Source: Eisenbergiella tayi (GTDB lineage Bacteria; Bacillota; Clostridia; Lachnospirales; Lachnospiraceae). From it: a stretch of 64,000 nucleotides of DNA. Of the stretch, positions 27,601 to 37,192 are shown in pieces. Position 1 is the first letter of the stretch; the number at the start of each line of letters is the position of its first letter. The stretch covers positions 185,521 through 249,520 of the forward strand of contig NZ_MPDJ01000009.1 in NCBI RefSeq assembly GCF_001881565.1. The letters are read 5' to 3'. The position numbers and the translations under genes are program-made. Under the pieces are notes generated by a model that was not told the origin of the DNA, did no database searches, and saw nothing but the letters and a program-made list of their open reading frames with translations.

Positions 27601-28242
27601 CATTTCCGTTATTATTTCCGGGCTTTGTACCTCTTCTTTTCCGCTGATATCCAAATCCACCCGAAGAGTGCAGGTTTCCATATCCTCATCAAACAGCGGT
27701 GTGAGATAAGCCGCATTCACATAGGCTTCCGGAAGGATGTACATCCATACGCTGCGCAGGATTCCTCCATGGCTGTATGCGCTGACCTGATCCGATTCCT
27801 CGTCCATTATCAGCCTCAGCTCCGCCTTTTCCTTTCCGGCCGCCTGTTCCGTAATTTCCGCATTCCATGTGAGGAAACCATTCTGATGGGAGGCTATATA
27901 TACATCATCCACATAGAGGTCCGCAAAACCATTCACTCCCTCGAATTTCAGAACAATCCGGCTGCCCCGGGGCATCGGGGGAAGCTCTATTTCCTTCCGG
28001 TATTCATAATGCCTGGAAAAACCGCTTTTTCTAAGAACCGCCATATCGAAAGGCACGGGAACGGAACGGATACTTCCGTCCTGATAGTCCTTCACTTCCC
28101 ATTCACCGTCCAGGCAGATCACCGGCTTCTCTATTCCTTCACACCACACGGGTTCCGGCGCCAGGCGGGGAATCACCGGTTCCTCCCGGTTACTCTCCGT
28201 TTTTATCGTTCTGTCCTTTATCTGTTCGGCGTTCATTTCCAT
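24658..28242 (-). CDS. GH2 beta-glycosidase with long C-terminal extension, 1194 aa
   Basis: Complete GH2 layout: sugar-binding sandwich (about 45-175), Ig-like domain (180-300), TIM barrel (300-590) and two or more beta domains including an accessory module (about 985-1140). Acid/base Glu 420 in IIWSLCNESFGG and nucleophile Glu 495 in LHDEYAHVP are both present, so it should be active on a beta-linked galactoside, glucuronide or related sugar. No signal peptide. Its C-terminal accessory part is shared with the neighbouring GH2-like protein (28233-30956), which has lost the catalytic residues. The two genes overlap by 10 bases. Confidence 0.9.
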   Translation of the reverse strand: MEMNAEQIKDRTIKTESNREEPVIPRLAPEPVWCEGIEKPVICLDGEWEVKDYQDGSIRSVPVPFDMAVLRKSGFSRHYEYRKEIELPPMPRGSRIVLKFEGVNGFADLYVDDVYIASHQNGFLTWNAEITEQAAGKEKAELRLIMDEESDQVSAYSHGGILRSVWMYILPEAYVNAAYLTPLFDEDMETCTLRVDLDISGKEEVQSPEIITEMKSAESLYKIKLLLKSPDGYEAVSRTESFRARGDGYDTINLDIPEPQLWDAEHPRMYTLEMTLLEEGREIECIRRKTGLRKLTQKGNRLFVNHREVKLRGACRHEISPRAGRALTRELIEQDVALFKEANCNYIRTSHYPPSEYFLELCDENGIYVEDELALAFIARTLPYTQRDPEQTGRYLSHFTEVLARDYNHPSVIIWSLCNESFGGSNFDLLNRYVHRKDPTRLTKFSYPMTIREEHEMPDIWSIHYSEYDTDLAKKRDNVSVGHAPGRDLPVLHDEYAHVPCYNREELRRDPFVRSFWGEGLRLFWDNIWNTEGALGGAIWAGIDETDIYDGGNTQLEWGIIDVWRRKKPEFFMTRKAYSPVKILHCVRNTRENRFVLVVENRFCHTNLSSVRLEWKCGDCRGGCFLPPAGPAKAVKAVICPDNGRLAEDEPIWMAFLDADGIQVDERMLPAERQEGLLPDSAEEQEELFSEPAADRTNRVNTGIEIQCREQETILKGKGFTMAFRNDTGLLAGLWADTEKEGKKRLLTGGPILNAPYLKLGEWYLLSRSVEETPEGAVILLHGGYRETLEMTWRIEVRPDGSFITSYTLLQLFKKLPKQLKLRVGVDCGGLDELGIAYLADPSMDTLSWRTSPGVRQDDDYAWYPEEHISRHTGTAHRFSKGSVWGIKPDIPWSQDMKNDILNGFYDVEYKGTNDFRSTKVNVAEAWLYGSGDSAAIGVVSEETQSGCRTGESRGITGCVRNRKNGNGSIHIRLEPLDPPEWIITNRDERIRYTGTWYPAEDKKESYNGTEMWSREKGAAAECTFTGTGIVWYGPQDTTYGMADVYIDGKRIAHKCSQRAGGVDFSCSCAGYDKKYHIPIFSITDLPDQEHTIRIEVCGEKAEDASDCYIVLDYLRVLTGERTEPVKFMINQAFSFPHLSWGNYRKPPILPEAGTGGTVRMKIVDRKGNSVEEAVDRVIKKGELFPDFKEKIND

Positions 28243-30956
28243 TCCCCCTTTTCCCCTCCGGAAAGGAGCCTTATCCGGAAGGTCTCTTTCCTTCCCGGCA
28301 CCAGTTCCGCCGCAGGCCGCATATAACAGCCCCGGACAAGACGGGGATAATTATAATCCTGATTCACATGCAGCCGGATCCCTTCCGGATATCTGATGCC
28401 TTCCACCACCGCATAGTCAATGGATGTATAGGTATTCTGGGCGCCTTCCTGCGCCTCTCCAAGAACTGTTACCGTAAGGCTGTGCTCCCCTTCCGGAAGT
28501 CCGTGAGCTTCAAACAAAAGCACGCCATACCTTTTTTCATAGCCTCTGCTCATGCCCGGGAAATCCACCTTATCCGGGTACTGGCCGGCAATTTCCGCCT
28601 CCTGTCCGTCCAGGCAGATCCGGCACATTCCATAATTGATATCCAGCGGGCCGTATAAACGGATTCCCGTCCCCATAAAGGAAAGATGCATGCAGTCTCC
28701 TTTTTTTCTGCTCAGGGTTTCCGTTCCCCTGTAATTGCCGCAGGCATCCTCCATCCGGTGCCAGTCTCCCGTAAAATGCATACGCCCATCCCTGTCGTTC
28801 ACCACGGCTTCGGGACTGAGCATGGGATCCTTCTGCAGCCTGACGCTGTCGGATCCGTCAGAATATACCGCAACACCAAACCCTTTCTGATCGGTAATTA
28901 CAGCTTCACAAATATGGTGCCATGACTGCCATGGAGCATCTGCCGCCAGAGACATCCTCTCTTTGGCGCCCTCCGCATCGGTGCAGCAGAAAGTTTCCAG
29001 CCCTTCCGCCAGCAGCCAGGAGCCCCCTTTTTCCAACAGGCCTCCCGGAGAAATCCCGATCTGTGCCTTGACTTTATGGGGCATATGCCGGTAAAGACGC
29101 AGCACCTCGTAAGAGGTATCAATGGTTCCGTCCGGAGACAGTGTCAGAAGAAAACGGACATCTATCGTTCCCTCATAGCTGCCGGTTATCGTCACCAGCA
29201 CCTTTTCCCCGTCCTGCTTCGCATCGATCGTTTTTCCTTTCCAGTCTCCCGGCAAAAATCCGGTACAATTCAGCATGGGGCCGCCTGCAAGGACACGCCT
29301 GCCTTTTATGGAAGCCTCCCGGAGCAGGCAGTCTTTGCGGGAAAAGAGGAATGCAAATATATGGTTGCCAATAAGCAGCGTATCCTCTTCCTGCTGCCTG
29401 ATCGAAAAAGCTTCCGATTTTCCTTTGTTCTCCGGGCCGGAGCCTTCCTCTGCTTTTCTTTCGCCCCTGCGTATCAGGGAATATTCCCCGTAACACCGGC
29501 CATTGTCCCTGCTTTCAAACCGGATTTCCATGCGCTCCCCGGCTGCCGTCTGTTTACCGGCCCCAGGCAGACGGACTGTTACTTTCTGTCTGCTTCCCGG
29601 TTCCCCTGTGAGGCCGTCGGTTCTTCTTTCGGAGCCGTTTTTTCCCTGTACCAGCATGTCTCTGACTTCCCTGTTATTCACAAACAGGCGGCAGACAGAT
29701 AAATCCGTAAAAAGGAAACGGTTCTCCACCTCCAGCGTCAGTTCCTCCCCTTCAAGCCGGGAATACAAAACGGCCGCCGGCGCATATGCTTTCCGGAGTT
29801 CCCGATATTCCGGTTTTGGTTTATGTTCCCGATCCAGAATTCCCCACTCATATTTTCCCATGCCTTCAAAGCTGCCGTCCTCATCCGTTCCCGCCAGCAC
29901 CGCGCCGCCGAGACATCCGGACGTCCTGTAAGCTTTTTCCCAAAAACGGCTTATGCTTTCTCCCCAGAACCGCCTGACGGCCGGATCATGGAGGATCTCA
30001 TCCCTGTTATGGCAGGCAACAGGGGACCAGACCTCATGCAGTACCGGCACTTCATAATCCGCCTGTGCGGTCATGTAGCCAATTTCATTTTCTGCCCCCG
30101 GCGTATGGAAAATCACCATCTGGTCAAAGCACACATCAAAGGGCTGCCGCCAGTCAATATAATGCACCGGCCAGATATCCATCTGTTCTTCCTCCTCCGG
30201 GATGGACATGGGAAGATGAAAAGTGAGAGGACGCAGCGGATCCTGCATGCGGATCCATTCTGCCGCCGCCCGGAAATTCGCTCCCCAGGCGCAGTCATGC
30301 CCCAGCGACCAGATGAGGACACTCACATGGCAGCCATCCTCCAGCAACCTTTTCACAGGCTTGAGAAACTCTTCCCGGCAATGAGGAAGATCCTGCAGAG
30401 CCGGCTTTTCCTGTCCCACCTCATAAAAAGGAGCCGTATCCTCTGCCAGAAAACCCATTTCATCACAAAGCTGCAGCAGATAGCCGGAAAAAGGGCCATA
30501 AATGCTGCGCAGGAAATTGATATGGGCTGCGGCAAACAGCTCCAAATCCTTCTTGGTTCCTTCCCGGTCTTCCTTACGTTCCCTGTAGCATATCCCTCTG
30601 AGCTTCAGGGGCGTATGGTTCCAGAGAAGCTCCTTTCCCGCTTTTTCCAGTGTCCGGAATCCTATGTTTTCTTCTCTTACGGCAAGGATCTTCTCTCCGC
30701 ACTCCAGCGTCACCGCAGCGTGATAGAGAAAGGGATGCTCCGGATCCCACAGGTTTACCCCCGGGCAGAAAAAAACAGCTTCTTTTTCTTCTGTAAGAAA
30801 CAGCTTTTGTTCCTGCCGGTATCCGTCCGGCCCTGTGAGCAGCAGCCCCATCCCGGCAGACTCTCCGATTCGGCCTGTGAAGCGGACTGTCAGCGCCATT
30901 CCATCTTCTCCCTTTTCTCCGGTTTCCAGCCAAAGAAGGTTTTTATTTATCTCCAT
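28233..30956 (-). CDS. GH2-like protein lacking both catalytic glutamates and the N-terminal domain, 907 aa
   Basis: A clear paralogue of the downstream GH2 (shared KLRG-C, LCDE-G, AYAPAAVL/AYSPVKIL segments and the same long C-terminal module). It begins inside the Ig-like domain, so the sugar-binding sandwich is absent. At the acid/base position WSLCNE is replaced by WSLGHD (His 220, Asp 221). At the nucleophile position LHDEYAH is replaced by LHEVWSP (Val 309). The frame is intact over 2.7 kb with a normal ribosome site, so it is not decayed. It may be a non-catalytic partner or scaffold of the active GH2, a lectin-like protein, or an enzyme with moved catalytic residues (Asp 221 and Glu 308 are nearby). 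Confidence 0.85.
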   Translation of the reverse strand: MEINKNLLWLETGEKGEDGMALTVRFTGRIGESAGMGLLLTGPDGYRQEQKLFLTEEKEAVFFCPGVNLWDPEHPFLYHAAVTLECGEKILAVREENIGFRTLEKAGKELLWNHTPLKLRGICYRERKEDREGTKKDLELFAAAHINFLRSIYGPFSGYLLQLCDEMGFLAEDTAPFYEVGQEKPALQDLPHCREEFLKPVKRLLEDGCHVSVLIWSLGHDCAWGANFRAAAEWIRMQDPLRPLTFHLPMSIPEEEEQMDIWPVHYIDWRQPFDVCFDQMVIFHTPGAENEIGYMTAQADYEVPVLHEVWSPVACHNRDEILHDPAVRRFWGESISRFWEKAYRTSGCLGGAVLAGTDEDGSFEGMGKYEWGILDREHKPKPEYRELRKAYAPAAVLYSRLEGEELTLEVENRFLFTDLSVCRLFVNNREVRDMLVQGKNGSERRTDGLTGEPGSRQKVTVRLPGAGKQTAAGERMEIRFESRDNGRCYGEYSLIRRGERKAEEGSGPENKGKSEAFSIRQQEEDTLLIGNHIFAFLFSRKDCLLREASIKGRRVLAGGPMLNCTGFLPGDWKGKTIDAKQDGEKVLVTITGSYEGTIDVRFLLTLSPDGTIDTSYEVLRLYRHMPHKVKAQIGISPGGLLEKGGSWLLAEGLETFCCTDAEGAKERMSLAADAPWQSWHHICEAVITDQKGFGVAVYSDGSDSVRLQKDPMLSPEAVVNDRDGRMHFTGDWHRMEDACGNYRGTETLSRKKGDCMHLSFMGTGIRLYGPLDINYGMCRICLDGQEAEIAGQYPDKVDFPGMSRGYEKRYGVLLFEAHGLPEGEHSLTVTVLGEAQEGAQNTYTSIDYAVVEGIRYPEGIRLHVNQDYNYPRLVRGCYMRPAAELVPGRKETFRIRLLSGGEKGEWK

Positions 30957-33900
30957 GCTCCCTGTCTCCTTCCCAAATTTCCACTCCGGACAAAATGCCG
31001 AAGGGCCTCAGACACCAGGCCTCACTCCACTCGTCCCCGACAGTCCGGTAGGAATCCGGCCCGTACCATTTGAATTCCTCATTGCAGTTGTGCAGGGTAC
31101 CGAAAGAATTAAAACGGTTTCCATAAGCACAGATTTCCAGAGAATGCCTCCCTGCCGCCACTCGGCCCAAAGACAGGGTATGAGGGGCAAAGGCTATCAG
31201 TCCTGCGCTTTTCCCGTCAATCCATACCTCCAGCACCGGCGCCGTAAAATGAGGGACCTTCACCAGGATATCCTTTTCCCGATCCATTTCAAAATGCATG
31301 GAATAGGTTATGCTGCCGCCATAAAAAGGCAGTCCCTGCCGGGTGATATCCCCGAAAGCAAGCTCTGTGGGCGCTGCGGTCACCAGGCTTTTTGTCCCCA
31401 GTACACAGACTCCGAACTCTCCCAGGAGGAACAGATTCTCCAGATTGGTCTTTTGTCCGAAGGGGACTTCCAGAAGCAGTTCATTCTCACCCTTCTTAAG
31501 TCCGGGAACAGGCACCGTCCGTATAAAAGAATCCGTAAACCAGCCTGTTTCCTCCCGTTTTGGTATCGGACAGGGAATGCCGTTCCAACAGATTCCGATT
31601 TTTTCCGGTCTTTCCAATGCCAGCATTAAGCTTCCGGTTTCCACTCGGGATTCCATCTTTAAACGCAGTGTCACCACATCCTTTTCCGGCGCTTCCCGCA
31701 CTCTCCATGGCTGGATAAAGGCATCCTGCCTGCGGGGATACCCTAAAAGGGCCCGGATGTGATTGTCGATGCGAAGGATATCTTCCTCCGCCTGCCACTC
31801 CCCGCCGTTCAGCTTCCACTGTGCCCGGTCCAGCAGCAGTACATTGGGTTCCGCCATGGTAAAGCCATCAGGTTCTGCAATCCAATGTACCATTGTTCCC
31901 TTTTTTCCGGTGCTTCCGGAAGGTCCTGCCACAAGTCCGTAAACGGCGGCAGGCATGCCTTCCCGCAGCGGCCGTGCAGCTTCCGGTATTATCGTTTTTT
32001 CCGACTTCCCGGATACTCCCGGTATTTGGGCTTCCTCATCTGCCGCCTGCTGTGCATTTTGTTCATCCAGCCTCCATAAAAAGCTGTCCTCTGCATATAA
32101 ATCTACCGTAAGGCAGGTCCAGCCGTCCTTCTTTACGCTTTCTGCCGCCGTACAGTTTCCGGACAGCGCATCGTATACCGTTACCTGATACGCTCCCCGG
32201 ATCCGGACCGACAGCCTCTCCGGCTGGCTCACGTTATTGCGTTTACGGTTTACATGGCAGACAAACAGCCATTTCCCGTTTCCGTCCTGACGAAGCTGGT
32301 AAAAAAGATGATCACTCCGCTCTCCTGTTTCCCTGCGGATATCCACATCCCTTTCTTCTTCCAGTTCCTGAAGGAGCGCATGCCTCTGAAACGGAATCCG
32401 TTTTACCCGGCCGGCCAGCCGTCTTGCCCTGTCATCCCGAATTCCATCCACCAGGGCAGGCGCTTCTCCCAGAAAAATTACATTTCCTCCGGCATCGGCC
32501 AATGCTTCCAGCCGGCTGAGCGTGGTGGAACGGATCGTGCGCAGATCCGGCACCAGTACCGTATGGTAGGACATATTTCCCACCGCAAGAGCTGCGCCGT
32601 CCGGTGTTTCCCTGATCACACCCGTCCCATTGGGGTATTCTTTTGTTCTGTCCGGGCATTGACCGGGCAGCAGAGATTCCGATATAAAGTCAAAATCCAC
32701 CAGTCCGAACAGCAGCCATTGGATCAAATCCCGGAAATTATCATCCATCTGATCCCGCAGTTCTTTCGTCTGCGCCGCAGGGCCATAGCTTATCCAATAG
32801 GATTCAATGGGATGCACCACCGCTGTACTGACTCTTGCGCAGCCGCGGGTAAGAGCCGTATTCACCCTGGCAAAATAATTTTCTATGCAGGCGTATTTCT
32901 CCCACCAGGGAGACTGATAACTGATAGAGGCCGGCCAATCCCGCTTGGCCTCCCCTTCCATGGACATAAAGGCCAGATGGGGACAGCGGATGGTAACGCC
33001 CAGAGCTGCCTGCCAGTCGCCCTGCAGCTTATGCCCTTTAAAGTCGAAATCCCAGTGGGTCACTCCATAAAGCTCACTGAGCACCCCTTCTCTTCCGTTC
33101 TGGCGTGCCACGCTGACCGCCTGCTTGATGGTGGAATACTCCGGATCTCCGCAGAGGATATCCACTCCCGGAAGCTGCTGGTTCCTGTAACAGCGCATGG
33201 CCTCACCCAGGCGCAGTGTCTGGGAATACAAAGTGGGTTCCGACATGTAATGCCCTGTCATAGCGATATGATGGGCTTCACACCAGGCGGCAATCGTATC
33301 GGAATAGGCGGATACGAAGCGCTCCGCCAGATGGTCATGATACTGATAACGATGGAGGGAGGCCTTCCCGTCCGGAAGCTCCCACAAAAGCTCCGGCAGC
33401 ACCCCCAGAAGGTTTACCCCATAGGCCTTTTCATAGGTAGCCGGCAGATCATCCGTAAAGGAAAGGGTTACATCATACTCGCTTTCCCCATCCGGTAGTA
33501 CCATACTTCCCTTAATCTGGGGTTCGTCCGTAAAAATGGCAGGGATGGATCTGCCGAATTCCTCTCCCAGCACTTCATAATAACGTTCATGGGTGATTTC
33601 CAGAAACCGCAGCACGGCTTCCCTGTTCATCACATCCACATAGGTCTGGTCATTGTACCAGGGGCTTTCCTGCATCAGTTCCACATAGGCAAGCCACAGC
33701 TTTCCTTCCCTGTATTCTTCTTCCCTGCTGTCATATTCCGGCAGGGAACCTTCTATTTGCCGATAAGACTTAAGGAAACCGTTCTCCGTCTGTATCCGGT
33801 AAGCGGTCAGATAATAACCCGCAGGCTTTTCCCCCCGGGCCGCCGCTTTCAGGAATTCCTCCCTGCTGCCGCACATACCTGTCTTTTTCTCCCTGGTGAG

Positions 33901-34257
33901 CAGCAGATGCCTGGCCCGGTAATTCCAGTTTTCCGTCACCATTCCCCCCGCAGCCCCGGACGGATAACGGTCCTCATCATAAAGCCAGCAGAGCATCCCT
34001 CTTTCTTTGGCCTGTTCGTCCGCATAGGAAATAAGCTCCATGAATTCCTCTCCCAGATATTCCGTATCCAGGCCCGTCCGGGGATGCAGATGGGCTCCCC
34101 CGAAGCCCATCTTTTGAAAGACTTCCATCTGGCTGCGGATCAGTTCCCTGGTAACCTTACAGTTCCAGGACCAGAAGGGGGTTCCCCGGTATTCACTTGT
34201 AGGATTCCTGAATAATTCCATGCTCAGCTGTGGTTCCGAATTTTTTGTATACAGCAT
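30943..34257 (-). CDS. GH106-like alpha-L-rhamnosidase, 1104 aa
   Basis: The protein opens with the GH106 pattern YRGTPFWSWNCKVTRELIRS, FGGAHLHPRTGL and CWLYDEDRYPSGAAGG. Acidic motifs FTDEPQIKGS, GHYMSEPTLYSQ and LSELYGVTHWDF line the barrel, followed by several beta domains and a C-terminal jelly roll typical of this large family. It should remove alpha-L-rhamnose from an oligosaccharide in the cytoplasm. It starts behind GGGAGG after a 196-base gap from GH78 and overlaps the GH2-like gene by 14 bases. The gap holds a hairpin but no clear promoter. Confidence 0.86.
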   Translation of the reverse strand: MLYTKNSEPQLSMELFRNPTSEYRGTPFWSWNCKVTRELIRSQMEVFQKMGFGGAHLHPRTGLDTEYLGEEFMELISYADEQAKERGMLCWLYDEDRYPSGAAGGMVTENWNYRARHLLLTREKKTGMCGSREEFLKAAARGEKPAGYYLTAYRIQTENGFLKSYRQIEGSLPEYDSREEEYREGKLWLAYVELMQESPWYNDQTYVDVMNREAVLRFLEITHERYYEVLGEEFGRSIPAIFTDEPQIKGSMVLPDGESEYDVTLSFTDDLPATYEKAYGVNLLGVLPELLWELPDGKASLHRYQYHDHLAERFVSAYSDTIAAWCEAHHIAMTGHYMSEPTLYSQTLRLGEAMRCYRNQQLPGVDILCGDPEYSTIKQAVSVARQNGREGVLSELYGVTHWDFDFKGHKLQGDWQAALGVTIRCPHLAFMSMEGEAKRDWPASISYQSPWWEKYACIENYFARVNTALTRGCARVSTAVVHPIESYWISYGPAAQTKELRDQMDDNFRDLIQWLLFGLVDFDFISESLLPGQCPDRTKEYPNGTGVIRETPDGAALAVGNMSYHTVLVPDLRTIRSTTLSRLEALADAGGNVIFLGEAPALVDGIRDDRARRLAGRVKRIPFQRHALLQELEEERDVDIRRETGERSDHLFYQLRQDGNGKWLFVCHVNRKRNNVSQPERLSVRIRGAYQVTVYDALSGNCTAAESVKKDGWTCLTVDLYAEDSFLWRLDEQNAQQAADEEAQIPGVSGKSEKTIIPEAARPLREGMPAAVYGLVAGPSGSTGKKGTMVHWIAEPDGFTMAEPNVLLLDRAQWKLNGGEWQAEEDILRIDNHIRALLGYPRRQDAFIQPWRVREAPEKDVVTLRLKMESRVETGSLMLALERPEKIGICWNGIPCPIPKREETGWFTDSFIRTVPVPGLKKGENELLLEVPFGQKTNLENLFLLGEFGVCVLGTKSLVTAAPTELAFGDITRQGLPFYGGSITYSMHFEMDREKDILVKVPHFTAPVLEVWIDGKSAGLIAFAPHTLSLGRVAAGRHSLEICAYGNRFNSFGTLHNCNEEFKWYGPDSYRTVGDEWSEAWCLRPFGILSGVEIWEGDREHGDK

Positions 34258-34412
34258 AAATTCCTCCCTGTCTGTTGGCTCGCACCCTCTTTATTTATTT
34301 GAATTGCCGCCTGTGTCATACTTTCAGTTTAGTAAAACAACAGGACATGGGAAATCGTAAAATCTTCCGATACGATAAGAATTTCTGAACACCGGAGGTT
34401 TCATTCCCGCGT

Positions 34413-34446
34413 GCAGGGAACAGACTTTCGTATTCCTGTCCCCTGC
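34413..34446. terminator. Hairpin in the GH78/GH106 gap
   Basis: Arms GCAGGGAACAG and CTGTCCCCTGC (11 pairs counting one G-T on RNA) flank a 12-base loop right after the GH78 stop. A T-run follows only in the plus direction (CCCCTTTTTT), so as an intrinsic terminator it would stop antisense transcripts. On the operon mRNA it is more likely a processing or stabilising stem. Confidence 0.45.
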
Positions 34447-34453
34447 CCCTTTT

Positions 34454-37081
34454 TTATACGGCAAAACAATATTGGTGCCGTCCGCTTCCTGCCACTTTGA
34501 TGCAGCCCTCCGGCCCTTCCAGCCGTGCGGTTACATTCGGAGGGATTTCCACATTTACCGTTACCGCTCCGTCTTCTTTTACCCATTCCACAAAAATCGG
34601 GCCATAAGGATGCATGACCCATGCCTTTACCCAGTCTATCCCCTTTACGGCCTGCGGCGCGATGCGGACTTCCCCGAAGGGCAAATCCTGCCGTATGATA
34701 TCAATGCCGCCCAATCCGCCATAAAACCATTCCTCAATGCTCCCCAGCATGAGATGATTCTGGGAACCATGAGGATGCCCGGGTTCCGGTCCGTCCCATT
34801 CCTCCGTCAGGGTTGTGGCTCCGTTCACCACCTGATATCCGTATCCGGGAGTTTCCGTAATATGAGTCATTTCATTGAGCAGCTCTCCCAATCCATATTT
34901 CATCAATGCTGCAATCAGGAAAGGATGGCCGATATCACCTGCGGTAATGGCATAATTTCTTTTGATAATGTCTTCTTTTAACTGCTGTACCGCTTTCTTT
35001 TCCATTTCCCCGGGTACAAGGCCCGCCACCAGACTCATGGCCTGGGCGGTCTGGCTTCCGTTTCCGTATCTTCCCGTCTGATCATCCAGAAACTGCAGGT
35101 TATATTCCCGGAATACCCGCTCCATACGCGCTTCGTATTCCGCAGCATCTTCTTTTTTCCCAAGCAGTTCCGCTGTTTCCTTCATTACCTTCAGATCGTA
35201 ATAATAAATACAGGTGGCGACTATGGGTACCGGCGTGTTCTGGGAATGAGGCGTACACGGCCCGATATCCAGCCAGTCTCCCAGACCGTGGTGAAGCACT
35301 TCGTGATGCGTCCTGCTTCCCAGATAATCCAGATACCGTTTCATATTTCCGTAATAGCGGCCCAAAAGGGCGCTGTCGCCATATCTTTTGTATACATACC
35401 AGGGGTTCAGGATACAGGCGCTTCCCCATTCCGGCGAATCCACAAAGCCCTGGTGCCATTTGCCGAAGCCGGTCACATATTCCGGACAGATATCCGGCAC
35501 CAGACCGTTTTCCCATTGGGTATCCGCCATATCCCCTTCCACTTTGTCATAGAGATTATGGACATCCAGATTATACATGATGGAAGGGCCTATCAAATGG
35601 GTCTGTTCCAGCCAGCCCAGCTTTTCCCTGTGAGGACAGTCGGTGAAATAGCTTTTTGTATTGCTTAGGATGGCCTGTCTTACGATCTGGTGAATGTCAT
35701 TGAACAGCTCATTGGAGCACTGGAAATCACCCGCCTGTTCCGCATCAGGATAGATAAACTCTCCTGTCAGGCCCGTTATTACAGGCAGATCCGTATCTTC
35801 TGTCTTTGTGCCTTCCGTCCCTTTCGGATTATGCTGTCCTTCCGGCAGGGCCCCGGTCATTTCCACATACCGGAAGCCGGTATAGGTAAAGTCCGGGGCA
35901 AATTCCTGCTCCTTCTCCCCGTTCAGAATATACGTCCAGGCATAGCTCTCCCCTGTCACTTTCTGGCTCACTCTGCCGGTTTCATCCAGGATTTCTCCCG
36001 GTTTCAGGACAATCTCCGCTCCGGCACGGTTTCCGTCTGTGTGAATATGTATCCTGGCCCAGCCGGAAAAATTGGTTCCCAGATCATAGAGCCATACTCC
36101 TGGTACGATCTGTTCCACACGGATCGGGAAATAGGTCTTTTTCACCTTCAGCGGTTCCGTCGGCATGGCCGTCAGTTTCCCCTTCGGGGGATCCACACAT
36201 ACCACAGGCTCCCAGCGGTCATCCTCTTCGAAGTCTCCGGAGAGATATTCCTCCTTCCACAGCCTGCCGTCATAATCTTCCCCTCCATAGATACAGCAGA
36301 AACGGATGGGGCTCGGCGTCATTTTCCAGGAAGAATCAGTTACCACTCGTTCTGTCGTCCCGTCCTCAAAAAGAAGCTCCAGCTGAAGCAGCAGCTTGCA
36401 TTTCCCGTAGGTTCTTGGGAAATACACATACCGGCCTCCGGGCACGTTAAACATCCCATCCCCCAGTTTTACCAGAAGGGCATTCTTTCCGTTCTCCAAC
36501 TGTCCCTTGACATCATACGCGGTATAAAAACAGGTTTTGTCGTAATCAGCCCATCCCGGTTCCAGGACGTGATCGGATACCCGTTTCCCATTAAGCCAGC
36601 ATTCAAAATGCCCCAGCCCGCAGACATACAGTCTGGCCTTTTTTACCTTTCTTTCACATGTAAAAGCCTTCCGGTACAGATGGTAGACATGATCCTCTGT
36701 TTCTCCGATAAAGCAGCCTTTCCAGTCATCCATGGAAAACAATCCGGTTTCAAACCAGGCTTCTTCAGAGGCATTTTTTTCTCCATCCTCATAATCCAGA
36801 GTGCATTCCACCCGCCACCTATAACGGCTGCCGGAATCCAGTGTTTTTCCTTCATAGGGGATATTGGCCATGGAAGACGAACAAACCGTGCCGCTGTCCC
36901 AGACCGGAAACGGTTCTGTCAAAATTTCCTCAGGACTTTCCGTTTTCCATACCTGAAGCCGGTAGCTTTTCTGACGGATATTTCTTTCCGTCCCTTCCGC
37001 ACGCCAGCCAAACACCGGAATGGCGCGTCCCACATTATTATTATCCTTTCGGTTATCTGTCTTCAAATCAACGATTTTCAT
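34454..37081 (-). CDS. Alpha-L-rhamnosidase, GH78
   Basis: The 875-residue enzyme has the GH78 domain order: N-terminal fibronectin-like segment (WDSGTVCSSSM, YRWRVECTL), a beta domain with GLGHFECWLNGKRVSDHVLEPGWADYDK, then the six-hairpin barrel with the signature DCPHREKLGWLEQTH (general-acid region) and later GYGYQVVNGATTLTEEWDG. It ends with a beta-sandwich. It releases terminal alpha-L-rhamnose. The frame extends to 37102, but the ATG at 37081 (MKIVDLKT) has AGAAGGA at good spacing. It is the first gene of the 20-kb operon and lies behind the conserved regulated promoter at 37193-37259. Confidence 0.93.
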   Translation of the reverse strand: MKIVDLKTDNRKDNNNVGRAIPVFGWRAEGTERNIRQKSYRLQVWKTESPEEILTEPFPVWDSGTVCSSSMANIPYEGKTLDSGSRYRWRVECTLDYEDGEKNASEEAWFETGLFSMDDWKGCFIGETEDHVYHLYRKAFTCERKVKKARLYVCGLGHFECWLNGKRVSDHVLEPGWADYDKTCFYTAYDVKGQLENGKNALLVKLGDGMFNVPGGRYVYFPRTYGKCKLLLQLELLFEDGTTERVVTDSSWKMTPSPIRFCCIYGGEDYDGRLWKEEYLSGDFEEDDRWEPVVCVDPPKGKLTAMPTEPLKVKKTYFPIRVEQIVPGVWLYDLGTNFSGWARIHIHTDGNRAGAEIVLKPGEILDETGRVSQKVTGESYAWTYILNGEKEQEFAPDFTYTGFRYVEMTGALPEGQHNPKGTEGTKTEDTDLPVITGLTGEFIYPDAEQAGDFQCSNELFNDIHQIVRQAILSNTKSYFTDCPHREKLGWLEQTHLIGPSIMYNLDVHNLYDKVEGDMADTQWENGLVPDICPEYVTGFGKWHQGFVDSPEWGSACILNPWYVYKRYGDSALLGRYYGNMKRYLDYLGSRTHHEVLHHGLGDWLDIGPCTPHSQNTPVPIVATCIYYYDLKVMKETAELLGKKEDAAEYEARMERVFREYNLQFLDDQTGRYGNGSQTAQAMSLVAGLVPGEMEKKAVQQLKEDIIKRNYAITAGDIGHPFLIAALMKYGLGELLNEMTHITETPGYGYQVVNGATTLTEEWDGPEPGHPHGSQNHLMLGSIEEWFYGGLGGIDIIRQDLPFGEVRIAPQAVKGIDWVKAWVMHPYGPIFVEWVKEDGAVTVNVEIPPNVTARLEGPEGCIKVAGSGRHQYCFAV

Positions 37082-37192
37082 ACTCTTTTTCCTTCTTTTC
37101 ATTCTTGTCCGGGTGCAGATAAAAAAGAATCCGCTGTCTCAGGCGGCCCTCACTTTTTATCTGTACTCTTCCTGTCTTCCCCTCTACCAGCA

